Source of the DNA: Opitutaceae bacterium
Lineage (GTDB): Bacteria > Verrucomicrobiota > Verrucomicrobiia > Opitutales > Opitutaceae
NCBI GenBank assembly: GCA_030693515.1
Contig: JAUYAK010000068.1
Span: 1-64,000, forward strand
Length of the DNA stretch: 64,000 bases
Direction of reading: 5' to 3'
The notes under the pieces were generated by a model that was given only the letters and a program-made list of their open reading frames with translations, ran no database searches and was not told the origin of the DNA. Positions 36,853 to 46,016 of this stretch are shown piece by piece. A program made the translations under genes and the position numbers. Every line of letters begins with the position of its first letter. Position 1 is the stretch's first letter.

Positions 36853-37407
36853 ATGCCAATCACTCGCCGCCTCCCATCTGGAAACGGTCGGTTCCTCGCC
36901 GCGGGCCTGCTCTCCGCGCTGCTTCACTCCGCGCCCTGCGCCGCGGCGCCGGTCGCCGTGGCGATCATCCAAGAGGCTCCCTGGTCGCCCGGCGACGACA
37001 CCCGCGAGGGCGCGGGCGAATTCGCCGTGCTGATGCAGATCGCGGAGCTGCGCCGCAGCGGCGCCTGCGCGGGCCTGCTGGGCGTGGGCGCCGCGCGCGG
37101 CGTCTTCGCGCCCGGCGCCGAGCGCGCGCTGCGCTTTGCCGCGCTGAACGGCGTCGCAGTCGTGAAACTCGGGGCCCGCGGCGACGTCGCGCCCTGCCCC
37201 GACGAGATTTTCGCCGATGCAGGCGGGCTCACAACGGCCGAAGCGCAGCGCACCCTGCGCGACGCGCTCGCCATTCTCGGCTCACCGCCGCGCGCGGCCA
37301 ATCCGCTCGCCCCGACCGTGGACGAAATCGCCGCGGTGCGCGCGCACATGCGGCGGCTCCAGCAGCATTTCATTTTGGCGAATGCGACCGTTGTAGCGCG
37401 CAACTGA
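36853..37407 (+). CDS. Exported protein resembling the asparaginase C-terminal domain
   Basis: A 184-residue protein with a Sec signal peptide (cleavage about residue 32, after CAAA). The mature region follows the order of an asparaginase C-terminal domain: VAIIQEAPWSP (compare VYGYQEASPAP in the asparaginase at 30 kb), a GACAGLLGVGAARG turn, AALNGVAVVKLGARG (compare AQSKGVVVVQSDRKG), then IFADAGGLTTAEAQRTLRDAL (compare LISADNLNGQKARILLRLAL). The catalytic N-terminal domain is absent. This relationship is my reading of a weak pattern and is not certain. ATG 36853 is itself part of a TGCCAATCACTC copy. Its stop abuts the convergent RND gene stop with no gap. Confidence 0.6.
   Translation: MPITRRLPSGNGRFLAAGLLSALLHSAPCAAAPVAVAIIQEAPWSPGDDTREGAGEFAVLMQIAELRRSGACAGLLGVGAARGVFAPGAERALRFAALNGVAVVKLGARGDVAPCPDEIFADAGGLTTAEAQRTLRDALAILGSPPRAANPLAPTVDEIAAVRAHMRRLQQHFILANATVVARN
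36854..36865 (+). promoter_or_regulatory. TGCCAATCACTC motif, copy 4
   Basis: An exact copy that overlaps the apparent ATG start of the asparaginase-like exported protein and codes for the residues PIT after Met. If the true start is elsewhere, it lies in the leader, as in the other copies. Confidence 0.35.
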
Positions 37408-40400
37408 TCACTTCGCCAGCGCCGCCGCCGTCAACTCGACGGTCGGCGGCGTTTCCTTTTTCTCCCGCCGCCGCGGCGCACAGATCACGTAAACCGCCGG
37501 GATCACGAAGATCGCCAGCGCCGTGCCGGCCGTGAGCCCACCGATCACCGCAATGCCCATCGACACGCGGCTCTCCGCACCGGCCCCCAAGGCCAGGGCG
37601 ATCGGCAGGATGCCCAGCACCGTCGCGAGCGAGGTCATCAGGATCGGCCGCAGTCGCGCCGTCGCCGCTTCCTGCGCGGCCGACAGCGGGTCGCCGCCGT
37701 GCGCCGCGAGCCGGTGGTTCGCAAACTCCACGATCAAAATTCCGTTCTTCGTCACCAGGCCGATCAGCATGATGAGCCCGATTTGGGAGAAGATGTTCAG
37801 CGTCTGGCCGAACAGCCACAGCGCCCCCACTGCGCCGGCGACCGCGAGCGGCACGGTGAACAGGATCACAAACGGCGCGCGGAAGCTCTCGAACTGCGCC
37901 GCGAGCACGAGATAGATCAGCACCAGCGCCAGCGCAAACACCCAGCCGAGCGACGACGAACTCTCGACAAAGTCCCGCGCCGACCCCGCCAGCGCGGTCG
38001 TAAAGCGCCCGTCGAGCGTCGCCCGCGCCGCGGCGTCGAGCACTGCGATGCCCTCGCCCATCGTGCGGCCGGCGGCGAGCGTGCCCGAGACGGTCGCGGC
38101 GGCATAGCGGTTGTAACGGTAGAGTTCCGGCGGCGAGCTGCGCTCCTCGAGCGTCACCAGGTTGTCGAGCCGCACGAGTTCCCCGCCCGCCGCGCGCACC
38201 GCAAGGTTGCCGAGATCCCCGGGCCGGGCGCGGAAGTCGCGCGTCATCTGGCCGATCACCTCGTATTGCTTGCCGTCCCGGATGAAGTAGCCGAACCGCT
38301 GCCCGCTCAGCGTGGCTTGCAGCGTCTGCGCGATGTCGAGCGCGCTCACGCCCACGGTCTGGGCCTTGTCCCGGTCGATGCGCAGCCGCACCTCCGGCTT
38401 GTTGAACTTGAGGTCACTGTCCACGAACGAGAACACCGGGCTCTTCCGCACCTCCTCCACAAAGTCTGGCAGCCGCTGCCCGAGCAGGTCGAGGTCCGCC
38501 GCCAGCACGACGAACTGCACGCCGCTCATGCTGGCGCGGCGCTCGCCGATGCTCGCGTCCTGCGTGAGGTTCACGCGGGCGCCGGAGAACCGCCGCACCA
38601 ACGGCTGCAGCGCATCGACAATCTGCTGCTGCGACCGCGTGCGCTGCTCCCGGTCGGCGAGGAAGACGCGCACAAAGCCGCTGTTCACCACGCCCTGCGA
38701 TCCGGGCGCGCCGCCGGAGCCGGGCACCTGCGTCATCATGATGCGCGCCTCCGGCACATGGTCGGCGACGGCCAGCGCGAGATCATCCATGAAGCCAGCC
38801 ATGGAGTCGAAGCCCGTGCCCTCCGGCCCCGTCGCGCGCACCCAGATGCGCCCCCGGTCCTCGAGCGGCGCGAGTTCGCGCGGCAGCACGCGCAGCCCGA
38901 GCCAGATGCCGCCGAGCGCGGCCGCCAGCACCGCGGCCGTCAGCCAGCGCATCCGCATAAATCGCCCGAGCATCGCCGCGTAACCGCGCTCAAGACCGGC
39001 GAAAAACGGTTCGGTTGCACGAAACAGCCAGCCATGCGCCGCGTGCCTCTTCAGGAGCCGCGCGCTCAGCATCGGAGTGAGCGTGAGCGCCACCACCGCG
39101 GAGATGATCACTGCGCCCGCGATCGTGACACCAAATTCCCGGAAGAGCCGCCCCGAGAGCCCGCCCATGAACAGCAGCGGCAGAAACACCACCGCCAGCA
39201 CGACCGTCGTGGCGATGACCGCGCCGAATATCTCCCGCGTGCCCTCCACGCCGGCCTGCATCGGCGGCATGCCCCGCTCGATCTTCGCGTAGATGTTCTC
39301 GAGGACCACGATCGCGTCGTCCACCACGAGCCCGATCGCCAGCACCACGCCGAGGAGCGTGAGCACATTGATCGAGAAGCCCGCGGCCTTCATCACGGCA
39401 AACGCGCCGATGATCGACACCGGGATCGCGAGCACCGGGATGAGCGTCGTCCGCCACTCGCGGAAAAACGCGAACACCACGAGGAGCACCAGCAGGAATG
39501 CCACGATGATGGTCTCCTCCACCTCCGCCAGCGAACGCCGCACATACAGCGTGCTGTCGTAGGCCACCTCGACCGTGATGTCGGACGGCACCTCCTGCTT
39601 CATCCGCTCGATCCGCCGGAGCAGTTCGTCGACGATCTCGATCTGGTTGGCGCCGGGCTGAGGCCGGAAATACAGCCCGGCGATCGGCGTCCGCCCGGCC
39701 TTGAGCATCCCCCGCTCGTTAAGCGCGCCGAGCTCCGCGTGGCCCACGTCGCGGAAGCGCACGAGCCGGTCCTCGCTGCGGCGGATGACGACGTTGTTGA
39801 AGTCCTCCGGGGTGTTGAGCCGCGACAGTGTTTTCACGGGCAGCTCCACGGTGTCGCCTTCGATCCGGCCGGAGGGCAGCTCGACATTCTCCCGGTTCAG
39901 GGCCTGGCGCACGTCGAGCGGCGTGAGTCCGCAGGCCGCCAGCCGGTCCGGATCGATCCAGAGGCGCATCGCGTAACGTTTCTCCGCGGGCTGGTCGACG
40001 GCAGCCACGCCAGGCACGGTTTGGAGGCGTTCCTTCAGCACGTCGGCGAAGGCGGACAGCTCGAGCTGGGAGCGGCGATCGCTGCGAATCGCGAGACCGA
40101 AGATGGGACTCGAGTCGGCATTGGACTTGATGAGGATCGGCGGGTTGGCATCGGGCGGGAGATTGCGCGCCGCGCGGGAGAGTTGATCCCGCACGTCGCT
40201 CGCCGCGGTATCGAGGTTCGTGTCGAGCGTGAACTCCGCCGTGATCTGGCTCGTGCCCTCGCGGCTCGTCGCCATGAGCGTGCGGATGCCGGCGACGGAA
40301 TTCACCGCCTCCTCGATTGGCGCGGTAATCTGCGCCTCGACCACCTCCGCCGCGGCGCCCGGGTAGGCGGTGGAGATCGAGAGCGTCGGCGGATCGACCG

Positions 40401-40515
40401 CGGGATACTCGCGCACGCCGAGGCCGGCCAAGCCGATCCCGCCGAAAAGCATGATCAACAGCGACAGCACCACGGTGAACACCGGCCGTCGAATGGAGAG
40501 GCCCGCAAGGTCCAT
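37408..40515 (-). CDS. RND efflux permease (HAE-1 family, AcrB-like)
   Basis: A 1035-residue RND transporter of typical length with twelve predicted transmembrane helices and two large periplasmic loops. It starts with LSIRRPVFTVVLSLLIMLFGGIG and contains the proton-relay motif GLVVDDAIVVLENIYAKIERG, the two Asp of AcrB D407/D408, and the helix-4 segment SIIGAFAVMKAAGFSINVLTLLG. It would pump hydrophobic or amphiphilic compounds across the envelope using the proton gradient, with an adaptor and an outer-membrane channel. The adaptor gene lies 3 bp upstream but is broken; no TolC-type gene is seen in the window. Substrates cannot be inferred. Confidence 0.94.
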   Translation of the reverse strand: MDLAGLSIRRPVFTVVLSLLIMLFGGIGLAGLGVREYPAVDPPTLSISTAYPGAAAEVVEAQITAPIEEAVNSVAGIRTLMATSREGTSQITAEFTLDTNLDTAASDVRDQLSRAARNLPPDANPPILIKSNADSSPIFGLAIRSDRRSQLELSAFADVLKERLQTVPGVAAVDQPAEKRYAMRLWIDPDRLAACGLTPLDVRQALNRENVELPSGRIEGDTVELPVKTLSRLNTPEDFNNVVIRRSEDRLVRFRDVGHAELGALNERGMLKAGRTPIAGLYFRPQPGANQIEIVDELLRRIERMKQEVPSDITVEVAYDSTLYVRRSLAEVEETIIVAFLLVLLVVFAFFREWRTTLIPVLAIPVSIIGAFAVMKAAGFSINVLTLLGVVLAIGLVVDDAIVVLENIYAKIERGMPPMQAGVEGTREIFGAVIATTVVLAVVFLPLLFMGGLSGRLFREFGVTIAGAVIISAVVALTLTPMLSARLLKRHAAHGWLFRATEPFFAGLERGYAAMLGRFMRMRWLTAAVLAAALGGIWLGLRVLPRELAPLEDRGRIWVRATGPEGTGFDSMAGFMDDLALAVADHVPEARIMMTQVPGSGGAPGSQGVVNSGFVRVFLADREQRTRSQQQIVDALQPLVRRFSGARVNLTQDASIGERRASMSGVQFVVLAADLDLLGQRLPDFVEEVRKSPVFSFVDSDLKFNKPEVRLRIDRDKAQTVGVSALDIAQTLQATLSGQRFGYFIRDGKQYEVIGQMTRDFRARPGDLGNLAVRAAGGELVRLDNLVTLEERSSPPELYRYNRYAAATVSGTLAAGRTMGEGIAVLDAAARATLDGRFTTALAGSARDFVESSSSLGWVFALALVLIYLVLAAQFESFRAPFVILFTVPLAVAGAVGALWLFGQTLNIFSQIGLIMLIGLVTKNGILIVEFANHRLAAHGGDPLSAAQEAATARLRPILMTSLATVLGILPIALALGAGAESRVSMGIAVIGGLTAGTALAIFVIPAVYVICAPRRREKKETPPTVELTAAALAK

Positions 40516-40518
40516 CGG

Positions 40519-41612
40519 CTATTGGGCGCTGCGCACCACGGGCAGCGGCGTCTCGGGCGCGCCTTGCTCCGGCTTCTCCACGACCACCGGCAGCCCCGCG
40601 CGCATCTGCTGCAGGCCCGATGTAATCACAAGATCGCCGGGCCTCAGCCCCTCGAGGATCTGCACCGCGGTCTCGCTGCGCGTGCCGGTGCGCACGGCCC
40701 GGCGCACCGCCCTGCCGTCGACCATGACGAAGACGTTCTTCTCCGTCACACCGGGCACAATGGCGGCGGCGGGCACTTGGATGGCGTCGGGAATTTCCGC
40801 GAGTGTGATCTCCACGCTGGCAAAGCCGCCGGGCAGCAGGCGGCGGCCGGGATTGGGCGCGGCGGCGCGCACCTGCAGCGTGCGCGTGCCGGGGTCGATG
40901 CGCGGCTCGAGCGCGATGATCGCGCCGCGCACGGCGCGCTCGCCGCCGGAAACGGTGAACGTCACCGGCGACGACCCGTCAGCCGGGCGGCATGGCGCTC
41001 CGGCACGGAAAAATCGATCTTGATGCGCTCGACGCTCTGCAGCGTGGCGATGCGCGTGGTGGCGTTGACGAACGCGCCCTCGCTTACGTAACGCAGCCCG
41101 ACCACGCCATCGAAGGGCGCCCGGATTTCCGTCTTGGCGATCTGGGCCTCGATGAGCGCGATCTCCGCGCGCTGCACATTCACCTCGTTGAGCGCGTTGT
41201 CGTATTCCTCCTGCGTGAGGCTGGCGCCGCGCTGGAGCAGGCTCTCGAGCCGGCGCTCCTTCGCGTCAGCCAACTCCTTCTTCCAGGCGGCGCGCTGGAG
41301 CGAGGCGCGGAGATCGGCGTCGTTGAGCTTCACGAGCAAATCACCGCGGCGCACCGGCGAGCCCTCCGCGATGCGCAGCAGCACGATGCGACCGTTGACC
41401 TCGGCCTGCAGCTCGACGCCCTCGTCAGCGCGCAGTGTGCCGGTAGCCGTGATGGTTTCCACCAGCGGCGCGGGCGTCGCATTGACGACGGAGACCCGCA
41501 ACGGGGCGGCGGCCGGCCGGGCGGCGGACTTTTCCGCCGCGGCCGGGGCAGAGGGACGCGCGCACGCACTGAGCAGTGCGAACGCAGCGAGCGGGAGATG
41601 GCGGTGCGGCAT
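40519..41612 (-). pseudogene. RND periplasmic adaptor (HlyD/AcrA family), split by a frameshift
   Basis: The adaptor is spread over two frames. The first (41612-40962, 216 codons) has a lipoprotein signal (LLSAC, Cys 17), the lipoyl and hairpin regions (GVELQAEVNGRIVLLRIAEGSPV, then a coiled coil around ERRLESLLQRGASLTQEEYDNAL) and ends at FSVPERHAARLTG. The second (40965-40519) continues with VTFTVSGGERAVRGAIIALEPRIDPGTRTLQV, the next part of the same domain. A single missing base near 40975 joins them. The frames overlap as GTGA, so two coupled polypeptides could in principle be made, but a simple frameshift or sequencing error is more likely. An intact protein would have about 360 residues. 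Confidence 0.8.
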
Positions 41613-41624
41613 GGCGCTGCAGTC

Positions 41625-42761
41625 TCAGCGACCGCGAAACCAGTAGCGGTTAGTCTCGTCCAGAAAGAGGCGCTTGGGGATCATCGCGTGGATGCCCTGC
41701 GTGCCGTCCACGACCTGCGTGACGCGGAAATCGACGCCGATGCTCGCGAGCGCATAGGCGTGGAAGAAATCGTAGCCGCGCTTCTCCTTCAGAAACCCGA
41801 CCGTCTCCGTCATCGCCATGCGCATCGCCTGGTCGAGATCGGGATCGAGGCCGAAGGTGAGCCAGTGCGTCGCAGTCTCGGCGCGCGGGGCGGCGAGCTT
41901 TTTCCCCTTGTGCAAAATGAACTGAAACACCGCGGTGTTGGCCGTCTCGATCGCGTTGATCGTGATCTCGCCGTCGCCCTGGGCGGCATGACAGTCGCCG
42001 GTGTAAAAGAGCGCGCCCTGCTGGAAGACCGGGAGGTAAAGCGTGGCGCCGGCGGTGAGTTCCTTGCAGTCGAGGTTGCCACCGAATACCCCGGGCGGAC
42101 CCGAGCGGCGCTGCGGCCCATCGGAGTCCGGCGGGCACGTGCCCATCACACCGTTGAACGGCGCGAGCGGCACCTCGGTGTTGGCGTCGAAGATGCCGGC
42201 GTTGCGCGCGAGATCGAGCGGCACGACCTTGTTCCAGGGCCGTGGGACCAGATCGGGCAGGCCGCCGCGCCCGGGCGTCGCGCCGACGGTGCCATAAGGG
42301 ATGCGCGGTGTGACTTCGAGAATGCGAATCTCCAAGGAATCACCCGGCTCGGCCCCCTCGATGTGAACAGGCCCGACGAGCAGGTGGCCACCGGTCGGCA
42401 CGGGCAGGCCGGTCGCGCCCGAGGTGGCAACCGGGCCCGGGGTGGGCGGGAGCCGGTGCGGCGTTTCCTTGAGCACGCGCGCGGTCTCGGCGAGCGCGGG
42501 GTTGGTCGCGAGCGTGGCGGGGATGTTGTTTTCGCGCAGCCAGGCGTCGGGATCCTCCTCGCGCCAACGCGCGCCTCCGCCACCGTCGATGCGCACCGTC
42601 GCGCCGGACTTCACGGTGAGGACAGGTTTCTTGGTCGGCGAGAAATGCCCGATGATCGCCGTCTCCGGCGTGAAGGGGACGTGGTGTTCCGCGGGCACGG
42701 CGGCGGAGACCGGCAACGCAGTCGCGGCAAAAGCGACCGCCAGGAGGCGGAGGGAATTCAT
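41625..42761 (-). CDS. Exported acetamidase/formamidase (FmdA/AmdA family)
   Basis: A 378-residue FmdA_AmdA-family protein with a Sec signal peptide (cleavage about residue 20, after PVSA). Family segments include TGGHLLVGPVHIEGAEPGD, the long middle region ending APFNGVMGTCP, GGNLDCKELTAGATLYLPV and the zinc-site-like GDCHAAQGDGEI. Members hydrolyse short aliphatic amides such as formamide or acetamide to ammonia and the acid. Export is unusual, since well-studied members are cytoplasmic. The start is ATG 42761, placed just after a TGCCAATCACTC copy; an in-frame GTG at 42782 would put seven extra residues ahead of the signal peptide. It adds a further amide hydrolase to the region. Confidence 0.9.
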   Translation of the reverse strand: MNSLRLLAVAFAATALPVSAAVPAEHHVPFTPETAIIGHFSPTKKPVLTVKSGATVRIDGGGGARWREEDPDAWLRENNIPATLATNPALAETARVLKETPHRLPPTPGPVATSGATGLPVPTGGHLLVGPVHIEGAEPGDSLEIRILEVTPRIPYGTVGATPGRGGLPDLVPRPWNKVVPLDLARNAGIFDANTEVPLAPFNGVMGTCPPDSDGPQRRSGPPGVFGGNLDCKELTAGATLYLPVFQQGALFYTGDCHAAQGDGEITINAIETANTAVFQFILHKGKKLAAPRAETATHWLTFGLDPDLDQAMRMAMTETVGFLKEKRGYDFFHAYALASIGVDFRVTQVVDGTQGIHAMIPKRLFLDETNRYWFRGR

Positions 42762-42769
42762 GGTGGCGG

Positions 42770-42781
42770 GAGTGATTGGCA
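42770..42781 (-). promoter_or_regulatory. TGCCAATCACTC motif, copy 5 (minus strand)
   Basis: An exact copy on the minus strand, 8 bp before the ATG of the exported acetamidase gene and oriented toward it, as are the other gene-proximal copies. Confidence 0.4.
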
Positions 42782-42837
42782 CACACCGCCAAGCCGGAAG
42801 CGTGCCACGGGCGGGACGGATGCCCGACGTAAGCGCG

Positions 42838-45222
<2,385 letters not shown>

Positions 45223-45249
45223 TCAGGCCACCAAACCAACGCACGTAAA

Positions 45250-45543
45250 ATGAACGCTGAGCTAGTCCGCAAGAGGTGGTTGTTTCGAGAGTGGGAGGTT
45301 TCCCTTCCAACGGGAAAATTCCGTGTGGCTTATGCTGGTCATGGCTATGGCTACGAGTCAGTTTTGATCGATGGAGTCACAGCCGTGAGAACGCGGAGCA
45401 TATTTTGGTATGTTCCTCGGTTTGAGTTTTCTGTCGGAAACATGCCTGCGTTCGTCGAGGTGCGAGTATGGCCGTGGCTGACGTTGCGCGCTATTCGGCT
45501 GCGCATCGGCAGCGAGATTTGTTACACGGAAGGATCTTTTTAG
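45250..45543 (+). CDS. Small hypothetical protein, possibly acquired
   Basis: A 97-residue protein rich in aromatic residues and Arg (KRWLFREWEVSLPTGKFRV, HGYGYESVLIDG, FWYVPRFEFSVG, VEVRVWPWLTLRAIRLRIG), consistent with a small all-beta fold. There is no signal peptide or enzyme motif. Its base composition is clearly lower in GC, and codon use more mixed, than the neighbouring ligA. It stands alone, divergent from ligA. I do not recognise the family; the composition suggests horizontal acquisition or weak selection. Confidence 0.6.
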   Translation: MNAELVRKRWLFREWEVSLPTGKFRVAYAGHGYGYESVLIDGVTAVRTRSIFWYVPRFEFSVGNMPAFVEVRVWPWLTLRAIRLRIGSEICYTEGSF

Positions 45544-45614
45544 CTGTGATGAATGTGGCCCAAAAACTGGGCAGCAACCAACTGGCCGCTGGCTGAAACA
45601 CCGCGTTGCGTTTT

Positions 45615-45662
45615 GTAGGGCCTCAGCTTGCTGAGGCCGGCCTGAGCAAGCTCAGGCCCTAC
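45615..45662. repeat. REP-like palindrome A
   Basis: A 48-bp inverted repeat: the left arm (45615-45638, beginning GTAGGGCCTCAGCTTGCTGA) pairs with the right arm (45639-45662) with two mismatches and no loop. Each arm also has internal symmetry around AGCTTGCT. This is the layout of REP elements spread by RAYT transposases. It touches the last codon of the TPR remnant. Confidence 0.75.
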
Positions 45663-45790
45663 GGAGCGGACTCGATCTGCTGCAGCCACGCGCGCGCCTG
45701 CGCGTGATCGGGTTTTTGCTGGAGGGCGGTGCGGAGGGCGCGGAGGGCTTCGTCGCGGCAGCCGAGGTGCGTGAGCCCGCGTTGGCCGCG
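45659..45790 (-). pseudogene. 3' fragment of a tetratricopeptide-repeat gene
   Basis: The minus-strand frame ending at 45659 encodes about 43 residues, RGLTHLGCRDEALRALRTALQQKPDHAQARAWL and a short end, which is a clear TPR unit (the pattern G..A......P.....A). Upstream the frame loses similarity and runs through the terminator of the next gene, so only the 3' end survives. TPR proteins, DUF4331 and HupE genes occur together in other bacteria as I recall, and both of the latter are next door, so this may be the broken third member of that set. Confidence 0.5.
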
Positions 45791-45803
45791 GGGAGGGCGA
45801 AAC

Positions 45804-45830
45804 AAAAAGGCCCGCCGTGGGGCGGGCCTT
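45804..45830 (-). terminator. Rho-independent terminator after the DUF4331 gene
   Basis: Read on the minus strand: a perfect 10-bp stem AAGGCCCGCC/GGCGGGCCTT (45821-45830 with 45807-45816), loop CCAC and a T-run. It lies about 190 bp after the stop of the minus-strand DUF4331 gene. Confidence 0.85.
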
Positions 45831-46016
45831 CGATTCGAGCCGGGCACTTGCGCCGGTCCGCGGACAACGTCCCGGAAGATGGAGATTATTCCGAGGTGGG
45901 GCCGCTTCTCCGCAAGCGGCCTGGGTTCACGGGTGCAAATCGTCCTGCAACCCAGGCCGGCTCGGAGAGCCGGCTCCACCTCGGAACGTCTGTTTCAATC
46001 GGGATGTTGATATTAA

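Larger units (their letters stand above)
45544..46016. other. Gene-poor stretch with repeat, gene remnant and terminator
   Basis: No intact gene. It contains a REP-like palindrome, a minus-strand TPR-gene fragment and a minus-strand terminator, listed separately. The remainder shows no recognisable feature. Confidence 0.5.

Noticed and set aside
37699-41091. A 1130-codon open frame opposite the RND permease and adaptor genes
   Set aside because: The translation is dominated by Arg, His and Asp/Glu in repetitive runs and is antisense to well-supported genes; such frames are expected in GC-rich DNA.
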